A DNA stretch of 64,000 bases from Acetobacteraceae bacterium ESL0709 (GCA_029433415.1 JAQTIA010000002.1:447501-511500), one strand, 5' to 3'; shown: positions 26,535 through 37,258, counted from the stretch's first letter. Numbers and translations are program-made. Notes: a model not told the origin generated them from the sequence alone.

Positions 26535-29500
26535 GTGACCACTACGCCTCTTTCGTCTCCTGAGCGTCCAGGAGCAGATCTGCAATCGTTTGTCAGGCGG
26601 GTTTTTAAAGTTCTGGCGGGGCTTGTCGGGGGCGTGTTGCTTCTGGTCGTGCTGGGGGCAAGCTTGCTGTTATGGCGGCTGACTCGTGCACCGCTTGATA
26701 TCACAGGGCTGTCTCATTACGTGGGGCCTGTCCTGCTCTATAAAGATCCTCGCGACAGCGCAAAAAATATCACTCTTTCCTGGGATCGTCTTGCCCTGAA
26801 ATGGGTCCCGGGACGCCATGGTGTTCCTCCTTCTCTGGATATTCACGTGCAGGGGATAAAAACGGTTTCCGGCACAGGGAAGATCCTTGATCACCTCTCT
26901 GATGGGGAAGCCGCTCTTGATCTTTCCGCTCTATGGCATGGCTCGGTCAGGTTTCTGCGTGGTCATGTCGGGGAAGGGACTATTGGTCTTGTGCAGAAGG
27001 ATCGCTCTTTCTGGGCCCTTGGGGGGACGACCATTCTCGGGCAGCAAGGAGCGCCGGAGCCCGGTTTCCTTTCTTTTGATTTTTCGTCTTTTGAAAAACT
27101 GGACGGCGATCATCTTGCCGTCACAATCGAAAAGCAGGGAGGCGATCCGCGTTTACTAACTCTGCATGTCCCACAGTTCTCAATGAGATACCAGGCGGCT
27201 ACCGGGTGGGAAGGGTCCTCAGAGCTTTCCGTCGAGCAAAAAGGGGCCGGGAAGGGTAAGGAGACGCAAAGCCATGCTGATTTTGTCCTTTCCCTGAAAC
27301 CCGGTCCTGAGGGACAGACTTTATGGTCGGCGCGTTCATCAGCTCTGAAGCTGAGTGATTACGGGGCGTGGGTGCCGGGGGCTGCCTCGTTTCTGTCCAC
27401 AATTGAGTTTCCTGTCACTCTGGAAGCCTCAGGTACGGTAGCGCGGCAGGGTATGGGGGGAAGCTGGCAGGATTTTACCCTTCATCTTCTGACAGGATCT
27501 GGGCTTTATCATCAGGACGGGGCTGATCCTTTAAAAGTGGAACAAGCCGATTTTACCTTTTATGGCCGCAGGCATCGGGAACAGAAAAATGGCGGGTCTA
27601 CTGTTGCCGTCAGCGTTAAACCGGGCAGTACACTGTTTTTGCGTGATGATGCCGGCCAACCTGCCCATTTTACCTTCACAGGAGAGATGGAGGCGGATGA
27701 TCTTTTAGCGCCTAAAAACATAAAGATCATTTTTGCTTTTCATGTGCCGAAGCTTGATTTTGCCCATTTGCCTTCTGTCTGGCCTATCGCTGTTGCCAAG
27801 GGTGGCCGTCGCTGGATGGGGGCGAACATGACCTTTGGAACAGCCGAGAATTTTACCCTTAAAGTCACTCTTGCCAGCCAGACGGGATGGGAGGATCTCA
27901 ATGATACTGATCTTGAAGGAGATCTTTGGGGGCATAACCTCACGGTTTACTGGTTGAAACCTTTGCCGCCTGTGCAGCATATAGAAGCTTATGCCCATTT
28001 TCTCTCAGCCGATGCGTTGCAGATTGATCTTGAAAATGGCCATATGGATGTGCAGGGCAGTAGCGGCGTTGATGTGCCAAAAGGACGTGTGCTGCTTACA
28101 GGCCTCGCCAAGCCTGACCAGACTGGTGATATCAAACTGGCTTTGAAAGGCCCCCTGCAGAGCTTTCTGACCGTTCTTGTTCATCCCCGCCTGCATCTTC
28201 TCTCGCGTTATCCGGTGTCGCTCAAGAATGTGAAGGGTAATATAGATGGAGAGCTCGGCGTTGTTCTGCCTCTTGATGCCAATGTGCTGATGTCCGAAAT
28301 CGGCTTTGACAGTCAGGCCCGGTTTGATCACGTCGGGTTCGATAATAAGGTGACGGGAGCGGTAAGGGACGGGCAGGGATCCTTTCATGTCACGAGCAAG
28401 GAAATCTCTACTGATGTAAAGGTGAATGTCAGGCAGATTCCTCTTTCTCTTTCCTACCGTGATTCTTTTGAGAGAAAACCGCTTGGGGTTGTCAATCGCT
28501 CCCTGAAAGCGCAGGCGGATGTTGATCTGGCACGTCTGGGAGCCTTGGGGCTGAATGTGCCACCAAGGATAGCAAAGGGCACGGTCATAGCCAGAGCCGG
28601 GTATGAGCAAAAGGAAATTGCCGAAAAGCGGCAACAGGGGGATTTGACGCTTTCCCTGGATTTGACGCCTGCTACCTTCAGTGCCATCATCTGGAAAAAG
28701 AGCAGGGGAGTGCCTGCGCAGCTTATGGCGCATGCCCAGTGGCTTAATGGCCAGCTTCAGGTCATTGATCAGCTTGAAGGCAAAGGGCCGGATCTGGATA
28801 TTTCCGGAAAAAGCATCATGACACAGGGAGAGGTGACCGGGTTGGTGGTCAGTCCCCTCCATATAGGTCGCACTCAGGGTAATCTGACAATAAACTGGCC
28901 GTCTCCTCGTGCCATTCGGCCTGATTATAATGTCTTTTTTGATGGCCCGTCCTTGGATCTTTCTCCCTTATTGGGAAGGGATACATCCTCTGGAAAAGAC
29001 CAGCAGAAAAGGAAGGAAGAAGGTCAGAGGCTTCCTTCTCCCAAGGGGCCGGTTCTCAGCCCTCTCTCTTTACCTGAGGGGAATTGGGCGGTGGCCCTGA
29101 AAGCTGATCGGGTTTATTACAGGGGAACCAAATTTTTTTCCACGTTTCTTGCAGGGGCGCACTGGTCGCAGAAAACCTTGCAAGAGCTCCATATTTCCCT
29201 GGCTCGTCCCTACCCGTTCACTATGGCGCTGGAAGATAGTTCGGCTCGTAAAGGGCGGAAATCGTTCTTTCTGGCCAGCCGAAATCTGGGTGCGACGCTT
29301 GCAAGTCTTGATGTCGTCAAAAAGCTTGATGGCGGGAACTTAAAGGTAAAAGGTTATTTCGAGACGGGAGGGAGGCAAAATGCACTGGGCCTTGGGCTCG
29401 GAGCATTTTATGGTCGTGCTGAATTGGAGGATATTGCGCTGCTTCATCCTCCGGCTTTTTTGAAGTTTGCGGTTTTATTGACCCCTTCGGAATGGAGACA

Positions 29501-29837
29501 GATAGGGACTGATCGTCTCGGTTATATCAAGGCTTCAGTCGATTTGGGCCTTGATGAGAGGGATTTCTTCTTCCAGAGGGGCCAGTTGGGCAATGCCGTT
29601 TTGGGTGGGCGTTTCAGAGGAGTGGTGACTATTCCCAGCCGCGCTTTTGAAATGCAAGGTACGGTGTCCCCCTTCTTTTCTTATAAGGATCCTGCGAGGG
29701 CGCCCTTTCAGACACAGGAGCCGACAAGGCTTAAAAAATCATTTAGCCTGACGACCCTGACTTATAAAATTGACGGGACAGTTGATCATCCCCATTTCAA
29801 GGTCAGTCCCTTTTCCTCTTTCTCTCCTGCACCCTGA
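26535..29837 (+). CDS. AsmA-like / DUF3971 (YhdP-type) envelope protein
   Basis: A very large (1100-residue) protein with one N-terminal membrane helix (residues 25-50). A long beta-rich region follows, ending in YGRAELEDIALLHPPAFLKFAVLLTP and GRFRGVVTIPSRAFEMQGTVSP, typical of the C-terminus of DUF3971 proteins. Relatives such as YhdP, TamB and YdbH are bridge-like proteins that carry phospholipid from inner to outer membrane. The same role is likely but inferred from architecture. GTG 26535 is the start; the upstream ATG is out of frame. It follows bcp closely. Confidence 0.82.
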   Translation: MTTTPLSSPERPGADLQSFVRRVFKVLAGLVGGVLLLVVLGASLLLWRLTRAPLDITGLSHYVGPVLLYKDPRDSAKNITLSWDRLALKWVPGRHGVPPSLDIHVQGIKTVSGTGKILDHLSDGEAALDLSALWHGSVRFLRGHVGEGTIGLVQKDRSFWALGGTTILGQQGAPEPGFLSFDFSSFEKLDGDHLAVTIEKQGGDPRLLTLHVPQFSMRYQAATGWEGSSELSVEQKGAGKGKETQSHADFVLSLKPGPEGQTLWSARSSALKLSDYGAWVPGAASFLSTIEFPVTLEASGTVARQGMGGSWQDFTLHLLTGSGLYHQDGADPLKVEQADFTFYGRRHREQKNGGSTVAVSVKPGSTLFLRDDAGQPAHFTFTGEMEADDLLAPKNIKIIFAFHVPKLDFAHLPSVWPIAVAKGGRRWMGANMTFGTAENFTLKVTLASQTGWEDLNDTDLEGDLWGHNLTVYWLKPLPPVQHIEAYAHFLSADALQIDLENGHMDVQGSSGVDVPKGRVLLTGLAKPDQTGDIKLALKGPLQSFLTVLVHPRLHLLSRYPVSLKNVKGNIDGELGVVLPLDANVLMSEIGFDSQARFDHVGFDNKVTGAVRDGQGSFHVTSKEISTDVKVNVRQIPLSLSYRDSFERKPLGVVNRSLKAQADVDLARLGALGLNVPPRIAKGTVIARAGYEQKEIAEKRQQGDLTLSLDLTPATFSAIIWKKSRGVPAQLMAHAQWLNGQLQVIDQLEGKGPDLDISGKSIMTQGEVTGLVVSPLHIGRTQGNLTINWPSPRAIRPDYNVFFDGPSLDLSPLLGRDTSSGKDQQKRKEEGQRLPSPKGPVLSPLSLPEGNWAVALKADRVYYRGTKFFSTFLAGAHWSQKTLQELHISLARPYPFTMALEDSSARKGRKSFFLASRNLGATLASLDVVKKLDGGNLKVKGYFETGGRQNALGLGLGAFYGRAELEDIALLHPPAFLKFAVLLTPSEWRQIGTDRLGYIKASVDLGLDERDFFFQRGQLGNAVLGGRFRGVVTIPSRAFEMQGTVSPFFSYKDPARAPFQTQEPTRLKKSFSLTTLTYKIDGTVDHPHFKVSPFSSFSPAP

Positions 29838-29862
29838 ATTTTGCTTTTCTGGAAGTTTATGA

Positions 29863-31248
29863 ATGTCCCAAGCTGATCATGATCTTTTCGGTGCGCCTGA
29901 AGGTTCTGAAAATATTTCAGAGGGCAGGATGTTGTCGTCCTCCAGAAAGCCGGTACAGGCCTCTCTCCGTCATCAGCCTCTGGCGGACAGGATACGTCCT
30001 CAGACTCTGGAGGACGTGAGCGGTCAGGATCATCTTTTGGGGAAAGAGGGGACATTAAGCCGTATGTTTGAAAGCGGCTCCTTGCCCAGCCTTATTTTGT
30101 GGGGCGGGCCGGGATGTGGGAAAACGACCATTGCACGATTGCTTGCCGAACGGGCCGGACTCTATTTTTCCCAAATTTCAGCCGTTTTCTCCAATGTCTC
30201 GGAATTGCGGAAAGTTTTTGATGAAGCTGACCGCCGTCAGGAGGCAACAGGAAAAGGTACGCTGCTTTTTGTCGACGAGATTCATCGCTTTAATCGTGCC
30301 CAGCAGGACAGTTTCCTGCCTTTCGTGGAGCGGGGAACGGTCGTTCTGGTTGGCGCCACAACGGAGAATCCCTCTTTTTCGTTGAATGCCGCGCTTCTTT
30401 CACGCTGTCAGGTTCTGGTCCTGAATCGTCTTGATGCCCAGGCGCTGGAAGAATTGCTGAAACGCGCCGAGCATGAAATGGGGCGTCCTTTGCCACTGAC
30501 GGGGGAGGCACGAGCCTCTCTTTGCGCCATGGCGGATGGGGATGGACGCTACCTGCTCAATATGACCGAGCAGATTTTTGCCCAGACAGCCAGGCGGCCT
30601 GATGAACCACTACTGGATGCGGCGGCGCTGGCGCGTCTGATGACGCGGCGTCCCGTCCTTTATGATCGCGACCGGGAAGAGCATTATAATCTGATCTCGG
30701 CCCTGCATAAATCCCTGCGTGGCAGTGACCCTGATGCGGCGCTCTACTGGTTTGCCCGCATGCTTGAAGGGGGGGAGGACCCCCGTTATATCGCGCGCCG
30801 TCTGGTGCGCTTTGCCAGCGAGGATGTTGGCGAGGCCGATCCAACGTCACTGCCACTGGCACAGGCAGCGGCCACAGCCTACGAGCGGCTTGGCTCGCCT
30901 GAGGGAGAGCTGGCTTTGGCGCAGCTTGTCGTGCATCTTGCTGTAGCCTCGAAATCCAATGCCGTTTACGTGGCCTATAATGAGGCCCGCCGGCTTGCCC
31001 GGAAGACAGGCAGCCTGATTCCTCCGGCTCATATCCGTAATGCACCGACAAAATTGATGAAAGATCTTGGTTATGGCAAGGATTACGCCTATGACCATGA
31101 CGAAGAAGACGCATTCTCAGGTCAGGATTATTTTCCTGACGGGATGGAGCGCGTAACGCTCTATCGCCCGACCAATCGCGGCTTTGAAGAAAGAATACAG
31201 AAACGCCTGGATTTCCTGGCTCAGAAACGGGCTGCCCGCCACTCATGA
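29863..31248 (+). CDS. rarA: Replication-associated recombination protein A
   Basis: A 461-residue AAA+ ATPase (also called MgsA) related to eukaryotic WRNIP1 and to the clamp loader. Walker A is GGPGCGKT at 81-88 and Walker B is [11 protein letters not shown] near 130. The tetramerisation domain includes [20 protein letters not shown]. It acts at stalled replication forks. The stop overlaps the next ATG in an ATGA. Confidence 0.95.
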   Translation: MSQADHDLFGAPEGSENISEGRMLSSSRKPVQASLRHQPLADRIRPQTLEDVSGQDHLLGKEGTLSRMFESGSLPSLILWGGPGCGKTTIARLLAERAGLYFSQISAVFSNVSELRKVFDEADRRQEATGKGTLLFVDEIHRFNRAQQDSFLPFVERGTVVLVGATTENPSFSLNAALLSRCQVLVLNRLDAQALEELLKRAEHEMGRPLPLTGEARASLCAMADGDGRYLLNMTEQIFAQTARRPDEPLLDAAALARLMTRRPVLYDRDREEHYNLISALHKSLRGSDPDAALYWFARMLEGGEDPRYIARRLVRFASEDVGEADPTSLPLAQAAATAYERLGSPEGELALAQLVVHLAVASKSNAVYVAYNEARRLARKTGSLIPPAHIRNAPTKLMKDLGYGKDYAYDHDEEDAFSGQDYFPDGMERVTLYRPTNRGFEERIQKRLDFLAQKRAARHS

Positions 31249-32216
31249 CTGTTCAAAATGTTACTGTTACTGAAGATGAATCTGACTTGCGGCTTGATCG
31301 CTGGTTTCGTCGTCATTATCCCAATCTGACACAGGGTGCTGTGCAGAAATTGTGCCGCAAGGGGCAGATCCGCGTTGATGGCGGGCGTGTTCAGGCCAAT
31401 CAGCGTCTTTATCCCGGTCAGAAAATTCGTGTCCCGCCTCTGCCTGATGTAAGCCAGCCAGCGCCACTGCCTCCACCCGATCCAGCCGTGCTTAAACGCC
31501 TTGAATCCATGATTCTCTATCAGGATGAGCAGTTGATCGTGCTGAACAAGCCCTCAGGGCTGGCCACGCAGGGTGGCCCCGGGATTGTGGAACATGTTGA
31601 CCAGATGATCGAGGCTCTTCGTCCGAAAGGAGGCGAGCGCCCTCGTCTGGTGCACAGGCTGGATCGCGACACATCGGGCGTGCTGCTTCTGGCTCGCACG
31701 CCGGGAGTGGCTGCCAAGCTGGCGGCCTCTTTCCGCACGCGGGATGTGGAGAAAACCTATTGGGCTATCGTCGTTGGTCGTCCTGCTCCAGCGGAAGGGA
31801 TTATCGACCAGCCACTGGCCAAGGTGGGGGCAGGAGGCGCTGCCCTGATCGTGCCCGCCCAGCGCGGGGATGAAGATGCGGTTTCTGCCAAAAGCGCCTA
31901 TGAAGTGCTGGATAGTGCCGGACGGAAATTCAGCTGGCTGGCACTCTCGCCGTTGACAGGACGGACCCATCAGCTTCGCGTCCATTGCGAGAGTCTGAAA
32001 ACGCCGATTGTGGGTGACCCTCGCTATGGAGGGAAAATGGCTCATCCAGATGGTTTCCCGGACAGGTTGCATCTTCATGCAAGACAGCTGGAGTTTCCTC
32101 ATCCGGCGGGAGGAACATTGCAGGTTACGGCTCCTTTGCCTTCTCATATGGTAGAGACATTCCGGGCGTTGGGTTTTGAAGCAGGGGCAACGGCATCTCC
32201 CAAAAGAGTGCGCTGA
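31245..32216 (+). CDS. RluC/RluD-family 23S rRNA pseudouridine synthase
   Basis: A 323-residue enzyme. An S4 RNA-binding domain (residues 15-65) is followed by the catalytic domain with PRLVHRLDRDTSGVLLLA (catalytic Asp140) and LTGRTHQLRVH. It isomerises specific uridines of 23S rRNA. I cannot separate RluC from RluD by sequence reading alone. Coupled to rarA by ATGA. Confidence 0.9.
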   Translation: MTVQNVTVTEDESDLRLDRWFRRHYPNLTQGAVQKLCRKGQIRVDGGRVQANQRLYPGQKIRVPPLPDVSQPAPLPPPDPAVLKRLESMILYQDEQLIVLNKPSGLATQGGPGIVEHVDQMIEALRPKGGERPRLVHRLDRDTSGVLLLARTPGVAAKLAASFRTRDVEKTYWAIVVGRPAPAEGIIDQPLAKVGAGGAALIVPAQRGDEDAVSAKSAYEVLDSAGRKFSWLALSPLTGRTHQLRVHCESLKTPIVGDPRYGGKMAHPDGFPDRLHLHARQLEFPHPAGGTLQVTAPLPSHMVETFRALGFEAGATASPKRVR

Positions 32217-32239
32217 GACAAGGAGAAGGGTGGAGTCTT

Positions 32240-34741
32240 ATGAAAAAGATACTTGGTAGTCTGCTTGCCGTTTTGCTTCTTTTTATAGCAGCAAGCGTTG
32301 GTACTCATTTTCTGGTTGATCAGAATGTGATCCGCCAGCAGGTGGTACAAGCCATAAAACAGCAGAGTGATCTTGATCTTGGCATGTCCAAGGCCTCCTT
32401 CCAGCTTCTTCCGTGGCCTTCTTTCCATGCTGAGGATCTGACTCTCTCCCGCTCTGGTTGCGAGCCTTTTGCACGTGCCCATACAGCGCATGCTGATATT
32501 TCCTTTCTGCCCCTGTTTCACCGTGAAATTGCCCTGAAAGATTTCGCCATAGAGGGCGGACAGGCTTCTTTTTCCCAGAGAGGAGACAGGCACTGTTCAA
32601 GCTGGTTCCCTCTGGTGACAGAGACGCAGGATAATGAAACCGCTTCTTCTAAGGACGAGAAGAGTAAGTCTTCAGATCATACGCCTTGGCATGTAAGTTT
32701 CGGGGCGCTGGAGATCAGACAAACGCAGCTGGAATGGAATAGTGGCAGCGAGACATCCTATCCCCTTCAGGGCAAGCTTTTTCTGGATCATCTGGCTTTG
32801 CGCGATGTGCAGGGAAATAGTCCCCGGCTCGATCTGGACGCCACACAGGACGGGACGCCCGTTTCCCTTAAAGGGCGGCTTGGTCCCCTGAAAGATCTCT
32901 TTGTTCCGTCCTCGCGCCCGTGGGTGTTCAGCCTCGGGCTGAGCGTGGGCGATAAGAACAGAAATAATCAGGTCACTTTTGAAGGCGTTATCGGTGATCT
33001 TTCTCATGGGGGGAAAGCCAGCCTGACCTTGCAGGGTCACAGCGCTACATTACAGGATTGGAAAATCCTGTTTCCCCAAGCCATTTTACCCGATATTCGG
33101 GAGCTGGAAGGGACTATCAGCTTCAAAACCGATAGTACAACTTCGGACGCACCTTTCCATATGTGGGGTTACGGACTGACGCCTACGGCGCTTTCCCTGC
33201 ATATGGGCAGTATTACCCTTTCTTCCCAGAAAGAGTCTGTAAAGCTTGATGACATTAAACTGACGGCAGAAGGGGCAACACCGGTTCTTCATGCTGAGGG
33301 CGTGCTGGAAGCGGCTCCTGCGCCTTGGCATTTCATGGTGTCGCTTGGCACACCCGAGCAGATAGCGTCCGTTCTGGCTGGCGATGAAGAGGCGTCCCTG
33401 CCGATTGATATGCAGATTCAGGAAGGGAAAACAGCCCAGAACGTTGCAGCAAAAACCAATGTCCAGTTTCAGGCACAGGGCCAGATAGGTGCAAAAACCA
33501 GCCGCCTGACGGTTAAAGGCAATGGCACCCTGTTCCAGATTCCTGAAATGCCTTTCCTGCCAATGGCCTGGAACCAGCTTGCCGCGGGGAAAAAGCTTCA
33601 GGATTTCTCCCTTCAGACGACCGTGACTCTAGGGGCTATTGCAGCGCCGAAGAGAATGGATAGTGTGTCTTTTGAGGATATGCAGGTCAAAAGTCAGGCG
33701 CTGAATGGCGAGGGTTCAATCGCTTTTTCGCGTCTGACACAGTCCGTGCCGCGTTTTGATGCACATCTTCATTTTGATCATCTTGACGGCAATGAGTTTC
33801 TGAACAGCGCCGGGGCGAACGAATCTTCTAAGGTGACGAAACATCATACAGGTCACTCCTCATCCGTTCTGGAGCGTCTTGTGTCCCTTTCAAAAGAGTG
33901 GGACGGACTGGCGGATGTGACGTTCGACCAGTTTAAGCTGGGCGATCTGACCTATCATGATCTTGTCGTTTATGGGCTGATGGGTGACGGCAAGCTGATG
34001 ATTGATCCGCTGACCGCACGTGTTGATGACTATCCCCTTAAAGCCCGTTTTGCCTTTGATCAGACAGCAGAGGTCTCTCATCTCTATTTCACGTCTGAGT
34101 CTTTTCTGGTTCCGGTATCCTTGTTATTGAAAACACTGCATCAGCCAGAATTTCTGACAGGCACTATACAGCTGGATGGCAAGCTTGCCCTGCAATGGCG
34201 CAAGGATGGCGAGTTCCTGTCCTCTCTGGAAGGACCTCTCGGTTTTTCCATGACCGAAGGGCGGATTGAGAAATCTTTTCTGGCACCTCTGGCGGGACCG
34301 GCAGCGTCCTTGCTGAAACTGGGTAAATCCAGTCTGAAATTGCGCTGCATAGCGGGCAAGCTGAACTTTCATAATGGGCAAGCTGAACTGGGCACGATGG
34401 CGATGCAAGCCAGGCATTATGCTGTGGAGGGCAAGGGGAAAATTGATCTGAAACAGAAGACGCTGGATCTTCTCGTCCTTCCTCATATTGATCTGGCGGA
34501 TAATAGTGTCTCGACGCCGCTTCAGGTCACAGGAGCGTGGGATGACCCCCGTCTGACGCCGGCGCGTGATAATCAGGGCTATTTCCAGATGAGCGTAGGC
34601 GGTTCTGAACGGGATGCCTGTGCTGATGCGGTCAGGGACGCGCGGGGAGGACATCCCGGTCCGGCTCTCAGTGCGGCTGAAACCCATTCAGACAAGGCAA
34701 AAGGGATTCTCAAGGCGTTGGGAATTGGAGGGAAACTCTGA
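32240..34741 (+). CDS. AsmA family protein
   Basis: An 833-residue inner-membrane-anchored protein. An N-terminal helix (LLAVLLLFIAASVG) is followed by an AsmA start (LDLGMSKASFQLLPWPSFHAEDLTLS). A long beta-rich region leads to the AsmA-2-like end, LEGPLGFSMTEGRIEKSFLAPLAG and VEGKGKIDLKQKTLDLLVLP. AsmA proteins affect outer-membrane assembly and lipid transport. It is the second giant of this class within 6 kb. Its TGA overlaps the next ATG by one base. Confidence 0.87.
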   Translation: MKKILGSLLAVLLLFIAASVGTHFLVDQNVIRQQVVQAIKQQSDLDLGMSKASFQLLPWPSFHAEDLTLSRSGCEPFARAHTAHADISFLPLFHREIALKDFAIEGGQASFSQRGDRHCSSWFPLVTETQDNETASSKDEKSKSSDHTPWHVSFGALEIRQTQLEWNSGSETSYPLQGKLFLDHLALRDVQGNSPRLDLDATQDGTPVSLKGRLGPLKDLFVPSSRPWVFSLGLSVGDKNRNNQVTFEGVIGDLSHGGKASLTLQGHSATLQDWKILFPQAILPDIRELEGTISFKTDSTTSDAPFHMWGYGLTPTALSLHMGSITLSSQKESVKLDDIKLTAEGATPVLHAEGVLEAAPAPWHFMVSLGTPEQIASVLAGDEEASLPIDMQIQEGKTAQNVAAKTNVQFQAQGQIGAKTSRLTVKGNGTLFQIPEMPFLPMAWNQLAAGKKLQDFSLQTTVTLGAIAAPKRMDSVSFEDMQVKSQALNGEGSIAFSRLTQSVPRFDAHLHFDHLDGNEFLNSAGANESSKVTKHHTGHSSSVLERLVSLSKEWDGLADVTFDQFKLGDLTYHDLVVYGLMGDGKLMIDPLTARVDDYPLKARFAFDQTAEVSHLYFTSESFLVPVSLLLKTLHQPEFLTGTIQLDGKLALQWRKDGEFLSSLEGPLGFSMTEGRIEKSFLAPLAGPAASLLKLGKSSLKLRCIAGKLNFHNGQAELGTMAMQARHYAVEGKGKIDLKQKTLDLLVLPHIDLADNSVSTPLQVTGAWDDPRLTPARDNQGYFQMSVGGSERDACADAVRDARGGHPGPALSAAETHSDKAKGILKALGIGGKL

Positions 34742-35448
34742 TGGCTCATTTACCCAAGCGATTCTGGAAAGACGTAACATTACGGCAGGATGATGAAGGG
34801 TTTTACGGTCCAGCCCTTGATGGGCGTTCTGTGAAGCTGACAGGAGGATACATGCTTGCCGTTTCCTCTCGTCCGCTGGCGGAAGCGCTGGTGGAGGAAT
34901 GGTCAGCTATAGCGCCCGGAGAGACCATCAGCCCGGATAAAATTCCCTTGACCCGTATCGCAGGAAGCCAGATCGAACAGATCGCTCCCTATGAGGAGGA
35001 AACGCGCGAAGCCCTTTTTGCGTTCGGTCTGGATGATGCTCTCTGCTATGTCAGCGAAGTGCAGGATCCGGCCATAGCCGCCCTCTTGAAAGAATGGATG
35101 AGTGAGAAGGGAAGGGATTTTATCCTCCCTCAAGCGACGGATCTGACGCCTCTTGAGCATAGTGAGGGCTACAGGAAGGCACTGAAGAAACTGATTGCCT
35201 CCCAGTCCATAGAGCGCCTGACGGTACTGCGGATTATGGCGCCTTTGCTCAGCAGCTTCTGGTTGCCGCTCGCCATGACAGCCGGCATCCTCACTTTTGA
35301 AGAGGCTTTTGCGTTCGGCTTCGCTGATGAATATGCCCAGCTCGAAGAATGGGGCCATGACGACGAAATGGTGACGTCACTGGAACAGAAAAAACATGAG
35401 CTTGCGGACGCGATGCGCTACTGGGAGATTGTCCAGTCAGCAGTCTAG
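34741..35448 (+). CDS. ATP12 family F1-ATPase assembly chaperone
   Basis: A 235-residue protein. KRFWKDVTL, GFYGPALDGRSVKL, VEEWSA, PLTRIAGSQIEQI and FALGFADEYAQ-like stretches match the ATP12 family. ATP12 binds the F1 alpha subunit before assembly; the family is confined to alphaproteobacteria and mitochondria. It is coupled by a TGATG junction to the AsmA gene. Confidence 0.92.
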   Translation: MAHLPKRFWKDVTLRQDDEGFYGPALDGRSVKLTGGYMLAVSSRPLAEALVEEWSAIAPGETISPDKIPLTRIAGSQIEQIAPYEEETREALFAFGLDDALCYVSEVQDPAIAALLKEWMSEKGRDFILPQATDLTPLEHSEGYRKALKKLIASQSIERLTVLRIMAPLLSSFWLPLAMTAGILTFEEAFAFGFADEYAQLEEWGHDDEMVTSLEQKKHELADAMRYWEIVQSAV

Positions 35449-35511
35449 TGGGGATTCTTTGCCCGGCAGTTGCCCAATTGTGTCTGGAGCCAGGATTGAA
35501 CAGGAAAGTGC

Positions 35512-36705
35512 TTACGCTTCTTCCGGCACCATAATGCTCACAGCCGCTGTAGCGGCGATGCCTTCTTCGCGGCCGGTGAAGCCAAGTTTCTCAGACGTTG
35601 TAGCTTTGACGGAAATGCGGGAGACGGCGACTTTCAGCAGGTCAGCCAGCCTTTCACGCATGGCCTGGGCGTGGGGGCCTATTTTGGGGCGTTCGCAAAT
35701 GATGGTGATATCCGCATTAACCAGAAACCCGCCTTTTTTGCGGATCAAATCGCCTGCATGAATCAGGAAGCGCGCTGAGTCCATGTCACGCCATTTATTG
35801 TCACTGGGGGGGAAATGGCGGCCAATATCGCCCTCTGCCAGCGCACCGTAAATAGCATCGCAGAGCGTATGAATCCCGACATCAGCATCAGAGTGACCCG
35901 CCAGTCCCTTTTCGTGAGGGATTTCAATGCCACAGATAATCAGCTTGCGGCCTTCGGCGAAGGCATGAACGTCATATCCCAGTCCCACGCGGGGCAGCAT
36001 AGTGGGGGAAGCGTGATCAAGAGTGCGTTCCAGCCGCATGAGGTCCTCCATAACGGTGAGTTTGATATTATCTTCCGAGCCATGCACGATGGCAACATGG
36101 TGGTCTTCAAGTTCCAACAGGGCGGCATCATCGGTTCTGGCGTCACGATGGCGCTGGTGCAGATCGTACAGGAGTGGGAAAGAAAAACCCTGTGGCGTCT
36201 GGGCGCGCCATAAATTCTCGCGGGAGACGGTGTCTATAATAAGGCCATCAGAGACTTTTTTCAGCGTGTCGCTGACGGGCACGGCAGGAATAACCCCTTC
36301 ATGCGTCTCAAGGGCTTTCAGCACGGCCAGAACGACTTTTTCCGGCACGACAGGGCGGGCACCGTCATGGACCAGCACCAGATCAGGCGGTTGCGGCAGC
36401 CTGGCGAGAGCTTCCAGCCCCGCGCGCACGCTGTCATGACGTTCGTTACCACCAGCAACGGGAGGGAGAACATCGAGCCCCTCAAGCGCTTCGGCAAGCA
36501 GAGGGTCATTTCCTACAGGTTGCACACTATCGACGTAAGGCAACAGGGCAAGGGCAGCACGGCGAATGACAGGCAAACCCTTAAGAAGATGGAACTGCTT
36601 GCTGGTCTCGTTCTTGTCGGAAGAACCGGCAGCAAAGCGGCGGCCTTTACCTGCGGCCAGAAGCAGGGCAGCAACAGTTTTACGGGGGGCAGAAGATGTC
36701 GCCAC
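35512..36705 (-). CDS. ispDF: Bifunctional 2-C-methyl-D-erythritol 4-phosphate cytidylyltransferase / 2,4-cyclodiphosphate synthase
   Basis: A 397-residue fusion for two steps of the MEP isoprenoid pathway. Residues 1-225 are Isp[12 protein letters not shown] nucleotide loop, [10 protein letters not shown] and AQTPQGF. Residues 240-397 are Isp[12 protein letters not shown] metal site, [23 protein letters not shown], and a C-terminal [12 protein letters not shown]. IspD and IspF catalyse non-consecutive steps, and the fusion is common in Alphaproteobacteria. It converges on the ATP12 gene with no obvious terminator. Confidence 0.96.
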   Translation of the reverse strand: MATSSAPRKTVAALLLAAGKGRRFAAGSSDKNETSKQFHLLKGLPVIRRAALALLPYVDSVQPVGNDPLLAEALEGLDVLPPVAGGNERHDSVRAGLEALARLPQPPDLVLVHDGARPVVPEKVVLAVLKALETHEGVIPAVPVSDTLKKVSDGLIIDTVSRENLWRAQTPQGFSFPLLYDLHQRHRDARTDDAALLELEDHHVAIVHGSEDNIKLTVMEDLMRLERTLDHASPTMLPRVGLGYDVHAFAEGRKLIICGIEIPHEKGLAGHSDADVGIHTLCDAIYGALAEGDIGRHFPPSDNKWRDMDSARFLIHAGDLIRKKGGFLVNADITIICERPKIGPHAQAMRERLADLLKVAVSRISVKATTSEKLGFTGREEGIAATAAVSIMVPEEA

Positions 36706-36727
36706 GCCAGGAACTCCTCACAATATC

Positions 36728-37201
36728 CTATTGAATTAGTCTGTTCTGGTGCGGGCTATCAAGACTGAACATGGGGATTGTCACATCAAAATAGTGATCT
36801 TCCTCAACAAGGCGTGCATGATAGGCACCGGACATGAAGCCTGAAGGCGTTCGCAGTTCTGCACCGGATGTATATTCAAAATGGGCATGAGGTGCGATAA
36901 CGGGCAGCTCTCCACCGATTCCGTCACTATAGGCACTGACTTCATTACCGGCACCATCGAAAATGCTCCATGTACGCCCGGTCAGCTGCATGGCTTCTTC
37001 GCCGCCATTTTCAATAATGATGTGATAGACCCAGGTGAAGATCTGGTCTTTTACATCTGAAAGTTCTTCAATCCAGATGGGACGGACCGTGACCGTAATG
37101 TCACCCGTCCTGGCGGTATAGCTGGGAGACCTGATCAGGGAAGAGGGATCAGCCATTTCAAGTTCATCACCTTCTGCAAATTCCATGATCTGGTCTGACA
37201 T
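36728..37201 (-). CDS. apaG: ApaG domain protein
   Basis: A 157-residue protein with the fibronectin-III-like ApaG fold: YTARTGDITVTVRPIWIEE, FTWVYHIIIENGG, LTGRTWSIFDGAG, and FEYTSGAELRTPSGFMSGAYHA. ApaG proteins are linked to Co2+/Mg2+ resistance and pyrophosphate binding, but their activity is unsettled. Usual length is about 125; here an acidic head of about 25 residues is added. It follows metZ. Confidence 0.93.
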   Translation of the reverse strand: MSDQIMEFAEGDELEMADPSSLIRSPSYTARTGDITVTVRPIWIEELSDVKDQIFTWVYHIIIENGGEEAMQLTGRTWSIFDGAGNEVSAYSDGIGGELPVIAPHAHFEYTSGAELRTPSGFMSGAYHARLVEEDHYFDVTIPMFSLDSPHQNRLIQ

Positions 37202-37220
37202 AGTTATCCTTCATGCGATG

Positions 37221-37258
37221 ACAGGCAGTTCTTTTCACCATGGGTGAGAACCGCCTGT
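37221..37258 (-). repeat. Long inverted repeat (hairpin) between metZ and apaG
   Basis: ACAGGC (37221-37226) pairs with GCCTGT (37253-37258), with inner GTTCT/AGAAC and TCACC/GGTGA helices, so almost the whole 38 bases fold. It lies 60 bases after the metZ stop and just upstream of apaG. No T-run follows on the minus strand, so it may be an mRNA-stability element rather than a terminator. Confidence 0.6.

Noticed and set aside
28005-28862. A 285-codon minus-strand frame inside the large AsmA-like gene
   Set aside because: Shadow of a real coding sequence, no ribosome site and no recognisable domain.
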